From: Phallusia fumigata
Lineage: Eukaryota; Chordata; Ascidiacea; Phlebobranchia; Ascidiidae
Length of the DNA: 27,060 nt
Assembly: GCA_008931825.1 (NCBI GenBank)
Contig: QXVZ01015419.1
Coordinates: forward strand, 1,413-28,472
Direction: 5' to 3'
The notes beneath the pieces were generated by a model. The model had not been told where the DNA came from and searched no databases. It saw only the letters and a program-made list of their open reading frames with translations. Position numbers and translations under genes: made by a program. Positions 9,107 through 18,657 of this stretch are shown here, one piece after another; position 1 is the stretch's first letter; each line of letters opens with the position of its first letter.

Positions 9107-11046
9107 ATGACCACGTCGACACCAAAACGACGACCTGGTCCACCCACCACGGCGTCGATTTTTGTCTCCTCGAGGTGAGAAAGCGAGTGCGTGATTTGTT
9201 AAATTAATAAATATTTCTTGTTGAATGTTGGGTGTTAGAATATTTAAATATGAATCAATTGTTAAAATTTTTAACTTTGATTTATTCAGGGTTATTATTT
9301 GTGTGTTGTCTTAGTAAATTTTTCGATGAAGTGATTAAAGCAGCGACATGGAGGACTTCCAAGTCTCCTGCAGAGGGGCAAAAGGTAGACGAAGGCTCGG
9401 TTTTGAAAAAAGGTAAGTTGTTTATATTAAGTGTGATTTTGTTTGGTCTAATGAATAATAAACTATTTTGATAATAGTCCTCAAGCTAAGAAGAGGCCAA
9501 GAATGGACCACGCGGCGTTCGAGGACGTACTAGACGACGCGACACCCGGACCGGAAAACCAACCTGGATTAAATCCAAGCAGCGGGTCAGTCAACTTTTA
9601 ACCTACTTGTGCTATTTGTAGGTGATTTGGGTTTAGTGGACCTAAAAATCATTATTAACATTCAAGGAAAATAAATGAATGGTGTTTTTTTCGACTGATT
9701 TTTTTGCCCCTATTTGAACGACATTAAAATTTCTGACGCTAAGCGATTCCATGAATCGGATAGTGGAGGAACAAATTAGGGCGCATTCACCGATGCTGCT
9801 TGGCAGCCCGTTCTCATCCATATTCAACCAGGACGATTTCTTGTTGTTTAAGGACAAAAAAAAAACAAGTAGAGATAATAACGGTTGTAGAAAAACAAAA
9901 CTGTACATCATATTTTCGCATTTCTTTATTATTTTAGTCTATTTTTGTTTTGTTTTGGTATTTTCAGACCAGAAACTGGCGTTGTGGGTACATCTATGGG
10001 CCACTCCGTGGATCAACCCGGCACCAGTGGAATGGGAGTTACTAATTACCCAGCTTGTTGCACATGCATATGTATTGAATTTCTCCTCATACGAATCCTC
10101 TTGTTATGTTTTTAAAAAAATGAAGTTTTCACATCTCATTATCACTTTCGTCTATAATTTTTTGATATTTTCAGACCAGAAACTGGCGTTGTGGGTACAT
10201 CTATGGGCCACTCCGTGGATCAACCCGGCACCAGTGGAATGTAAGTTACTAATTTTCCAGTTTGTTGAATATGTATTGAATTTCTCCTTTTTATTGGAAG
10301 AACTTAATCACTATGATAAATCCTCTTGTTATGTTTAAAAAAAATTAAGTTTTCACATTTCAATATTATTTAATGTATATTTGTTTGTTCGTTATTTTCA
10401 GACCTGAAACCGGAGTTGCGGGACAATCTGGTGGGCGTTCCGAAGATCAAGCCGGCAGCAGTGGAAAGTTTAGTAATGTAAATTCAGTCGAATGTAAATG
10501 AATAATTGTATTGTATACTCAAGAGACGTATGGATATCTGTGCGATATGTGTAGAAAAGTTTTCTCAGATTAAAGTTGTTAATTTTATTTGATTTGGGTG
10601 GAGACTAACAAAATTGTTTGTTTCTTTAGCGTGACGATTGCAGACGACCACAATTCCCACCAACCGTCGCGGTCAAACCATCTTGGGGGTAGGTCCATTG
10701 CGTTTCTCTTCCTTTAGTTCTGATATTCCTACAACATGCTATTTTCGTTTCTGGTCGCCGTCAGATCGGTCGGGGACGACGAATCACCGCTGGAGGTCGC
10801 CGCCGACTGATTGTCACCGACCCTGCACCCCCAAGTGGATTGATCGTGGAACGGTGGAATGCCATCCGTTCCCACCATCGCATTGGTAGCGTAAGTGGTA
10901 CGTTTAATTACCGGCTGCCAATAAACAAAAACCCAATGTATATAGCGGACGACATTTTGCGTGCATGGCCAGGGGCAGTTAGGATCAACGCAAGCTTTGG
11001 TTATGTCCTACGGAATCTAGAGAAACGCGCTAAAGAACGTGCATAG
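9107..11046 (+). CDS. Copy 2: spliced gene for the N-terminal module of the polymerase family, all exons open
   Basis: Proposed exons, all with AG/GT borders and matching phases: 9107-9174 (ATG in GGGATGA context), 9341-9412, 9478-9585, 10175-10240, 10402-10477, 10644-10688 and 10765-11046 (TAG). The sum is 717 bases, a 238-residue protein. An extra exon, 9968-10033, is discussed separately. The start is basic and Pro/Thr-rich (TPKRRPGPPTT); then comes a nuclear-signal-like KKRPRMD and an acidic patch, then Gly/Ser-rich PETG repeats, then an Arg-rich segment (GRGRRITAGGRRRL). The C-terminal domain (ERWNAIRSHHRIGSVSG, NYRLP, DDILRAWPGA, ASFGYVLRN) is clearly shared with copy 1. It stops shortly after FGYVLRN, where the other copies continue into polymerase. 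An AATAAA lies at 11239-11244. No stops or frameshifts are seen. Basic character suggests nucleic-acid binding, but this is inference. It could be a domesticated or a recently truncated fragment. Confidence 0.6.
9968..10477 (+). repeat. Triplicated PETG exon with flanking intron (units of 207 and 227 bp)
   Basis: Three tandem exon-plus-intron units start at 9968, 10175 and 10402, each after ttttcag or ttttca-g. The first two exons (9968-10033 and 10175-10240) are identical over all 66 bases and code PETGVVGTSMGHSVDQPGTSG. The third is diverged (PETGVAGQSGG...) and longer (to 10477). All enter in phase 2, and the first two also leave in phase 2, so they can be added or skipped without changing frame. 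The introns (10034-10174, 141 bp; 10241-10401, 161 bp) are related but differ by several indels and substitutions. The first unit has lost its splice donor: GGGAGTT at 10034 where the second has GTAAGTT. Confidence 0.85.
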
Positions 11047-11238
11047 TTACTGTTCGTTTGGTTTTAAATCTCATCATTGGAACAAACCGTCCAATACAAA
11101 GTTGGTTGCGTTTCATACAGCGGTTACGTTAAACATCGTATGAACACAGTTGTAGATATTGTCCTTTGAAAGGTTCAAGCCGCGCTGAATTAAAAAAAAC
11201 TTGTGGAATGTAACAGCGCGTGATATACAGAAAATATA

Positions 11239-11244
11239 AATAAA
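11239..11244 (+). promoter_or_regulatory. Polyadenylation signal AATAAA for copy 2
   Basis: AATAAA lies 193 bases past the TAG of the 9107-11046 gene and before the next transposase remnant. It is a plausible 3' processing signal, though the hexamer is common by chance in AT-rich DNA. Confidence 0.35.
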
Positions 11245-11347
11245 GATGTTTTTTAAAACAGGTAACAGGGACTCTGCCCCACATGAGGCAGTTTTAAAGT
11301 AAGTGGCCAGAAAGATTCAATTTTTAGACTAAAGTGAGATAGAGGCT

Positions 11348-12997
11348 TTGCAAAATATGTTTGACCGGCAGAAAGAAAATGGAGTCGGCGTAAATCTTCC
11401 AGGTGTTTTAGGAAAAAGGTCAGGCGAGCCGTTATGCTTTAGTCTGTGGACACGCTACAAATTTTTTACGATAGAACGCAGTTCGATGCTGCGTACATTG
11501 ACGCGGCAAGAAGCATTAGGATACGAGTTTTTTTTTCATGAAAAGCCGTTTACGCTTATGAAATAAGGGTAGACCACCGATTGGCACCTACATCACCAAT
11601 TCGCACGTTAAAAAATGTTTTATTGGATCTTTTAAAAGCGACGCAAACAAAACTTGGAATAACGCGCCCTCGGCTCATTATTTGCAATGGTAGTTTCGCC
11701 TTAATTCAATCTGTTTAGCGGAATTTTTTGAGGAAAGTCTGGAAACATATTTGTCGCGCTGTTTCCAAGTGGTTACAGGAAAGGCATCAAATGGAATGCT
11801 TGAAAAGCCGTTTTTGCATTTGTGTGGCAGTCACACTATGAAAAACATGAAGAATTTGGCTAGTTTAGTGAAAAAACGTCGACAAGAAGTAATGCATGTA
11901 ATGGGTCTACTCACTTGCGCTGAAACTATGGAAGATATTAAACAAACAATTTTGTTTACGAGGGATTCGCTACACGCAGAAGAGGAAGATTTTGCAGCAG
12001 AAAGTGGAGCGTAATGTTGACACCGACTTAACCGTTTCGGACGCAAGCAACGATATCCAGTTTGACTGTGGATTAACGTTTTTTTATGTTGCTTTCAGCA
12101 AGTAATCGCATATCCTAAAAACAATATACAGTCAGAAGGTAAGCTACACAGCAATACATTTTTTTGTCCAGCACATTTGGAAAAATTTGTGAAATACAAT
12201 CTTACTAAAGTTGCGCTTTGGTCAGGCTTGATGATTGGGGATCTCGGGCGACATGGGGACACAGTTGCCTACAAAAGTTATTCAGACACATTCGCCAGGG
12301 TTGAAAAGAGGGTCGAGCAACACTTTACAAAAGTCAACCCAATGCTGGGTATTATGGAGAAAAGTCAACAAAATAACAAGGTGCCAGGAAAGGTTTGCAC
12401 GAGTTTTGACAGCTTTATGCAGATACCCATCTGAGAGTACAAAGATGGGGTCAGAGTAGGTGCAAAGCAAAAGAGAACAAAAACAAAGGCGACGGAGCCT
12501 GAGGAAAAGTGGGGCAAGCGATCAAGAGTAGCGACTCCTAACAAAAATGTTGGTAAGCATATGCAGGCCACTGTAAAGGACCTTCGGAGTAGCAACAGTA
12601 AAAGAAAACAAGTGTTAGACAAACAACAGGATAGCTGTTCTTGTGGTGTGGAGAGAAAAATATTTGGTTCGACGCTGCTGCGCACCCAAATTTGTGCCAC
12701 ACTGTTCAATGAGTTTCGAACTTTATTCGGATTTACTGCAAAAGTGGCGAAACAGTTTTTCAATGGGATGGGTTTGCAAAGTTGTTCAGCTGTTTTATCA
12801 TTTTCGGACAACCGATTGCCCAGTTAAACATCTTTTCAGACAAAGGAAAAATCTATTTTCAAAACGTTTCGCACAAAGTGGGAAAATTTACATCTCTACG
12901 TGTCACTGAAAATGACAAATTGAAACTTGCGGAAACTATGAAGCATACTCTTCCCAGGGAGGCATTCCTCAACTATCTCCGCAGTCTGACGCAATAA
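11348..12997 (+). pseudogene. MULE/NOF-like transposase, most complete copy
   Basis: DDE-type transposase remains in collinear frames. 11348-11566: an N-terminal region with a frame shift at a T-run near 11530. 11590-11715: RPRLIICNGSFALIQSV, the second-Asp block, with Asn (AAT at 11686-11688) for Asp, then a TAG (11716-11718). 11737-12013: LETYLSRCFQVVTGK, then FLHLCGSHTMKNMKN, the C..H...KN block of NOF-type MULEs, ending at a TAA. 12177-12434: VALWSGLMIGDLGRHGDT, then GIMEKSQQ. 12440-12827: a basic tail (KQKRTKTK), then CSCGVERK. 12790-12997: a C-terminal segment ending in TAA. At least four breaks make it inactive. Family assignment rests on the block order, from general knowledge of NOF/foldback-type MULEs. 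Terminal inverted repeats were not located. Confidence 0.65.
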
Positions 12998-13329
12998 GAA
13001 TATAAAAGGGGATGTCGAGATGGATGTTCCGCCAAAGCAACGTTAAAGATCTGCATTGTATTTTTTCGTGTTTCGTTTCGTCTTCAACCGACCTCATTTT
13101 TATCGTCAAAAACATCGATTTTTAATCTTCTGTCGCATTGATTATAATCCCTTGAGTTCCATAATTCCGGATTTTCTATATTGGAAAAATCTCTATTAGT
13201 ACCCAGCGCATAAACACTAAAAACGGTCAGATTCAGAGAGAATTAAAGACAATAGGTCTCTACTCAACTTGCTCAACAAACCAGGATTTTTTGGAAATCA
13301 CACCGTGGCAAAAGTATGTAGAAAAAGAT

Positions 13330-13500
13330 AAATTCCTCAATAATGTTTGACGGCACTGAGGCTCATACAAATGCCATAATTTCATGTGTGTATTACAAAC
13401 TCATATTAATTTGTATTTAAACACTTGCTGGAAATTTACAGCGGGGCAACACGAAGGATTTGTTTACAAACCATTTCACCATTTATTCACACGCAAGGTA
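13330..13500 (+). pseudogene. MULE/NOF-like transposase core fragment (copy C)
   Basis: Translation gives FDGTEAHTNAI, then HINLYLNTCWKFTAGQH, then KPFHHLF, aligned with 8469-8620 (LNTCWKIATGQH, KPFLHF). The catalytic-position Asp is kept here (GAC at 13349-13351), but the following C..H...K block is degraded. It sits just 3' of the C-terminus of the transposase at 11348-12997, as the 8440-8665 fragment sits just 3' of copy A. Confidence 0.55.
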
Positions 13501-13559
13501 CCCAATAGTGAATTGTCCAGTGGTGACAGCCTTGGGCACTCAACGAAACGATGGAAAAA

Positions 13560-13916
13560 TATACTAGCTAGAAGTGACAGACTTGGCGGTAAACGCTAAG
13601 ACCTTAGGCAATTAGTAATTGGTATGGTGGTTATGATAATAGTGCCAAGTCAGTGAAATGGCGTTATTTACTATGTCTGCAATAAACAAAGCCATTTTTC
13701 GACTACAGATGGTGGTCCTGATAATGTTTGCTTTTTATTAATGAAGCTATGGACACTGACTCGGGAACCAACACTATGTTCCTGGAAGTGTAATGCCTTT
13801 CAGGATTAATGACACTTTTTACGTGTATGACATTAAACACTGGCACATGTGGATTAGATCAATATTTTAACAAACTCGACATTAGTCCAGCGTGCACTAA
13901 TATTTATTTAGATATT
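13560..13916. other. No supported gene
   Basis: AT-rich sequence after the transposase core fragment. I see no recognisable coding motif, RNA or repeat. Confidence 0.3.
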
Positions 13917-14004
13917 TTTGTGTGTTGTTCCTTTCGGCACCTCGTGTCACATAACGCCTATTTGTGTGTTGTTCCTTTCGGCACCTCGTGCCACATAACG
14001 CCAG
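13917..14004. repeat. 44 bp tandem duplication
   Basis: The unit beginning tttgtgtgttgttcctttcg occurs twice head to tail (13917-13960 and 13961-14004). The copies differ at one internal base (cgtgtcac against cgtgccac) plus the last base. It looks like a recent local duplication. Confidence 0.9.
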
Positions 14005-15057
14005 TAATTACGCTGTAGCTGTAGCGCGTTCAACCTTGGCCCACCAATTGTGCCCTCCACTTTTTTGCGCCTCATGCCGTTCTAACATTGCGCAGCTATT
14101 TCCGGCATGGTGATTGATCTAGTGCTATTGTGTCGCTATGTTTTTCATTCACCAGCGCTCAAAACCGCTACACCCAAATAACAGTACACCGTTGCTGTGT
14201 CGCAGAGAAACTGTCAAGGAGTGCTAGCGTGGTTGAATCTATTCGCATGAATTTGTCAGTTGAGATTTTCCGATGATCAACAGCAATTTGTTGTAGGCTT
14301 CCTCCCTTCTGTTGGGGATTTCTTAAAAGCAAAATTCACCCACATCACATGAACAGTATCACATGATGTGAACAACTTTGTGGGGACCACGATACATGCG
14401 CTTATGAGTCTCAGTTACTAATGTGGATGAATGACATTCCCGAGTCTCGGAATCCTCGAGTCACCAATGACCTCAAACAAAGCACTGCATCGCGCTATGA
14501 AAAGCAATACCGGCGCTGCTACTGCTGAGCTACAGAAACTGCGGATATTTGGGCGTAACGGTTCCATGCGCTCTTACGACCAATCCCAAAAAAGCACGTG
14601 AAGTACTAAAGCACCATGTAGAATGCGACTGCATTCTAATCAAGCAGCGAAAATACTACAAAATTAACAAAGCGTTTTGCTATTGGAGCTACTTCGCAAA
14701 CATTTAGTGCTAAGAATGTCACATCAAGAAAGACAAACAGAAGAAACTAAGTAGAGATTTTTTCACATGGAACTATTTTTGCTTCATAACAAAATAGGCT
14801 TCTACCACAGGAGTTTCGTTGGGGCGCAAAGGAGGTATATGTATTTTTTTTAAATTTGCTTCAGTCAAAAAAGACAATTGGTTCACAAGATAAACCGTCC
14901 CGACGGAAACTGCAACTAAGTGAGTTCGGTAAAAAACAATGGCACCAGCAAAAGGAAAACATGGGTGGAAACTCTGGCTTAGAGGAAATTAGCGTTTTCA
15001 TGTTACATATTTGTTAATACTCCTTGGAATCTTAACGGCCACTTGCTCTATTTGCTT
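14005..15057. other. Stretch without a supported gene
   Basis: A frame around 14570-14690 gives a Cys-containing peptide (HHVECDCILIKQRKYY), but it is bounded by stops and has no recognisable domain. Partly inverted cacatcacatg/cacatgatgtg motifs lie at 14340-14372. Nothing else stands out. Confidence 0.3.
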
Positions 15058-15390
15058 CGTAATTGGGGTGGTACTAAACACCGCATGGTACCACATGATA
15101 TCTTAGGAAGGTGTGTGAAACCCCATCAAAGGATATAAGGCATGATATCCCCATGAGTGAATATAAAACCCCATTGGAAAGTATGATACCCATTCCAAGA
15201 ATATGAGACCCCATGGGAGTATTTACGAGACCCCATTGGAGAGTATGATACTCCATCCAAAAAATAGAAGACTCCTTGGTAAATTTTGGGACCCCATGGG
15301 TAATATCAGACCCCATGGGAGTGTACGAAACCCCATTTAAGATGCGGTATCATTCGGTACCATGCGGTGTTTAGTACCACCGCGTAATTG
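15058..15390. mobile_element. 317 bp MITE with terminal inverted repeats and 8 bp target duplication
   Basis: A left terminus at 15066-15092 (gggtggtactaaacaccgca...) is the reverse complement of the right terminus at 15356-15382, differing only at the outermost base. Weaker inverted similarity extends about 10 bp further inside. The element is flanked by cgtaattg at 15058-15065 and again at 15383-15390, an 8 bp target-site duplication as made by hAT (and a few other) transposases. The inside is almost wholly a degenerate 20-24 bp tandem array based on accccatgggagtat, about ten units. It has no coding capacity of its own; an 80-codon frame on the - strand is a by-product of the array. The hAT remnant at 5330 is not shown to be its source, as no termini of that element were found. 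Confidence 0.9.
15093..15345. repeat. Internal minisatellite of the MITE (20-24 bp units)
   Basis: About ten imperfect copies of a unit centred on accccat(g/t)gg, with spacings of roughly 19-24 bp. The clearest copies start near 15218, 15290 and 15309. Units differ by indels, so the array is old or loosely conserved. Confidence 0.8.
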
Positions 15391-15707
15391 TGGTCAGGGA
15401 CAAACTTGAAAACTTGAAACCTGAGAATTACCCTGAAACAAGCGATTTGTCCAAACAAATCTAGGTCCTTCAAGTGCAGTAGTATCCAATGCGTTTTACC
15501 CATGTAACCTTTTCACGTAAGAAGTAGAAATTCTCAAATAAAGAAGACTAATTTAAAAAAGTTTTCGTGATCCAAGAAATATTTACGTTGGTGGAAAGGT
15601 CTTAATACAACTGTTGTCCAGAAAGTTACAGACAATAATGCTTCAACCGTGTGGCATGAGGCAATGTGAAAATGTCGGGCTCAATGTGCATCGTTTAGTC
15701 ACTTGGC

Positions 15708-15992
15708 TTGAGTGGCAGTGGTTGCAGCAGAAGTTTTTCACTTCAGGTTTGCTGTCGCTCACAGGGCCTAACCACTGGGCTTTTTCAAGGTGGCAAAATC
15801 ACCGGACACTCACAGCATAATGGACAGGCGTACTGCCTTAACGTGTCGGGCACAATCCATCTGAAGCAGTGGTTGGCAAAAAAAGCGCCAGGAGCGGGAT
15901 TTTCCAAAAGTTGCCGGGTCAACAGCGACAACTACCTCAAGCTGAAGGGCCTTTTTGAACGGACACTAAAATTACGTGGTAAAAAAAAATAG
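15708..15992 (+). CDS. Unrecognised open frame with Gly-rich middle and basic C-terminus
   Basis: The frame is open without an ATG, so it would be an exon or a fragment. Residues are Ser/Gly/Gln-rich first (GLTTGLFQGGKITGHSQHNG), then VSGTIHLKQWLAKKAPGAGF, then SDNYLKLKGLFERTLKLRG, and it ends in a Lys run before TAG (15990-15992). The pattern suggests a real protein end rather than chance. The Gly-rich part could suit a structural or fibre-like protein, but I cannot support that. An upstream segment around 15600-15660 in another frame also looks protein-like (VVQKVTDNNASTVWHEAM), so a frameshifted longer gene is possible. Confidence 0.4.
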   Translation: MSGSGCSRSFSLQVCCRSQGLTTGLFQGGKITGHSQHNGQAYCLNVSGTIHLKQWLAKKAPGAGFSKSCRVNSDNYLKLKGLFERTLKLRGKKK

Positions 15993-16507
15993 TAGAAGGA
16001 AGCTTATTAGGGGTTCCCACACAACACTGCATGTTCTGAATAACTTGAACTTCTTGCAAACTTTCAGTTGTTTGATTCTTTTATTCTACTCGGAGTCAGA
16101 GTAACGCGGAAAAGCATAGAATGCAATAATGCGTAGTGATTTACAAGAATGGATGGAATAGAATGAATGACTACTCGGCACTAGGCTTGCTACTTACTAA
16201 AGGCTTTGTTCAGATTAGGAACCGTTAGAGCACGTTGTTTGTTTGACCTAGTTACCACTAGGCATTCACACAAAAGATTGTCGGTTAGTGAACAACAATG
16301 AGACGACCGTTGTGGTCACTTAAAACTGGCCACGTGATTTAAGCATTTGAACACAAACGGTTTCAGACAATTTAAATCGGACGTTTGCGATTGGCCAGAA
16401 CTAACCAACGGAAAATTCCACATTACAGCACTTGCAGTTATTATAAAACCACATTACGTTACAAGCTTTCATCAGTTTGCAACTGAAAACTCTATGGGAA
16501 GTCAATT
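15993..16507. other. No supported gene
   Basis: I see no convincing coding, RNA or repeat feature. A frame at 16347-16661 overlaps the next entry in another register and has no motif. Confidence 0.3.
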
Positions 16508-16948
16508 GTGTGGTTTTACCGCCCTCGCACCGTCTGGTGCAGAAGAGAGGAGATGGACAACTACTTTCGCATGCCTGCTAAAAAAGTTCATTCCGCGTCT
16601 TCGGGAAGCGAGCTGCGTTCTGGTTTGTCCGTCTGTAGTAAAACCATCGCAAAACTTTTAACCATGATTTTTCGTCCTTCATTTCAATGTGTCGATGTTG
16701 TGCGATCGCCAGTTGGAACAAACTACATACCACAGGAAGAGTAACGAGAACTACGTGTGATGCATCAAGCGCAACTTGTTCTTTGTCCTACCACCGTTTC
16801 TTGCGGCAGCTTACTCCGAAACCACCATGCTTCACCGCGAGTGAACAGTCAAAAAATCCTGTCGGACTTCTGTTTAGGCAACAATATAATGCAAACCACA
16901 AGTTTTTGTGAACTTTTATCTAAACTACAGAAGGAAACTAAACATTAA
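16508..16948 (+). pseudogene. Unrecognised frame split by a single stop
   Basis: One reading frame runs through this stretch with a single TAA at 16742-16744, then stays open to TAA at 16946-16948. The first inner ATG is at 16553 (MDNYFRMPAKKVHSASSGSE). The peptide is Ser- and Cys-containing with no recognised domain. It could be a gene with one nonsense change, two adjacent exons, or chance, since other frames here are also open. Confidence 0.25.
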
Positions 16949-18657
16949 AAACATCGTCACCAAAGACACAAGTACCAAACGATTTTTCTGTCTCTAACTG
17001 CAAGCCTTTTTACGCTTATGAGACTGTGGTGTGTCATCCCTTTAAGAGTATGACTTGCTGAAGGAATGTACGATACAAGTTCAAATTTGAAATGTCGGTA
17101 AAAAGCGACAAAAATCAAAATAAAACGTCACGCGAAAAAGTGCAGGAAAGATGTTAATGCCCAGGTGTCAGGAAGGAAATCCAACACAAGTTGGAGAAGT
17201 AGAAAATGGAATAAGGTTACAAGACTAGTTGAAAAAGTTTTACAAGAAATTTGAAGTGTAATCCTGTTATCGTGAACTCATTGGTAATTGACAATGAAAA
17301 ACAAGAAGTTATTCGTTTTGCTTCAGGTTACCTTCTTGGGACTCCCTTGAAGCTCTCCAAGTGGAGCGACTTGATTTGCAACAATTTGGTATTACTTCTG
17401 ACCACCAACTAGTGTCTTGTAAACAATTCAAGTAACCAACTAAAATACTAACTCTATTGTACATTTCATTATGCCTTTAGAGTCAGATCTAGCGACAACG
17501 TGAACGGCCGCTACACTTGAATGGAAAATCAACAAAATGCTGCCATGTTTTTTTTCGGCGGTTGTAACCACATACTGTTGCAGTTCTTGTTCAGAAATTT
17601 TATGAGGGCACGGAATTATCTTATGCCGGGGCGTAATATGTCTTCTTGCACGTAAAAAAAACTTTAATTAGTAATTACAACAGACCAAATCATCACTAGA
17701 TTTGTGCCTGAGTACTTCACACGCTAATCAATTTACGGGGAAGAATCTACATCATTAGCTTTAGTGCTGCTTTTGTAGTCGAGCCCGCCGCCAAGCTCTG
17801 TATAAACAGTGGTGCAGTGTCATGTCCTTCATCTGTACTACCTTCAAGGGTTGCCAGATTGGCTTTTTTGACGCCAGATTCCAGAAATCAGGCTTATTTT
17901 TTTCAAGATGGTTGGCGTCAGAAAATTCGTTTGGCTTTTTTAGGTTGGTGCTAAAATTAATCAATATGGGCCATTTCCATAAAATTACACTGATGATTTT
18001 AGACATACGAGGATTGTATACTTCCAGCCTGAACATGAAACATTACATTCTGTGCTGTTACTAACTTAATTTGCTTATTTTAGAACTTTCAATTCCTCCC
18101 TTACTAGATAAGAAGTGGTATAAAGTAAAATTTAAAAGTTTGGAACCACTTGTCTACCTTTAAAGAAATGTTACACTTATCATTGATAAATTTGAAAATT
18201 CCTCCACTTAACTCATAAAATTCCTTTCTCGTTTGGAATCTTGTTCCATCTTGTTGAATGAAATGTTTTCGTGATTTGAAATCCTAAGGTTTTCGTGACA
18301 TCGGCTTGCAGAATAAAGCTTCCTGTGTTGATTCATGAAAAACATTTCTGACAAGAGAATACGAACTTGATGTGGCTGGGACCTCGTAAGTCAGCAGTGT
18401 CCAAAGTAGGGCCCCCGACTGTGGTTTTATTTGTGTTGCATATGGTTAGATATGAACATTCTGCGCAAAATTAAAAAATCTGCAAGTTTTGAAGTATACG
18501 TAAGAACTACTAGGACTTTCCAACCACGCCCAGGAGGCAATCCCTTGGTGGCCGTTAGAAGTTTCTCAAAGAAAGGGGTAGAAATTATGCTATTAGCCTG
18601 CTTGATGTAATAGGTTTTACTAGGTCTCGTCCATCTGCCCTTTTCTAAATTTGTTCA
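16949..18657. other. Long stretch with no supported gene
   Basis: Frames at 17761-18036 (-) and 17822-18064 (+) overlap and neither has a recognisable domain. No RNA gene, tandem repeat or inverted terminus was seen. Confidence 0.35.

Noticed and set aside
9751..10338. 195-codon forward frame across the duplicated exons
   Set aside because: It reads through introns and splice sites in a frame that differs from the conserved PETG frame. Its internal repeat (ALWVHLWATPWINPAPVE) is an out-of-frame shadow of the exon duplication.
12365..12811. 148-codon reverse frame
   Set aside because: It is the complement of conserved transposase blocks on the + strand.
14338..14372. Inverted cacatcacatg ... 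cacatgatgtg motif
   Set aside because: The arms are short and imperfect, with no target duplication or element body.
14570..14700. Cys-containing peptide (HHVECDCILIKQ) hinting at a cystine-knot protein
   Set aside because: Bounded by stops, too short, and the cysteine spacing does not complete any pattern I know.
15074..15316. 80-codon reverse frame with Met-Gly repeats
   Set aside because: Produced by the minisatellite inside the MITE.
17761..18064. Overlapping frames on both strands (about 80-90 codons)
   Set aside because: Neither strand shows a domain, and both being open suggests low stop density rather than coding.
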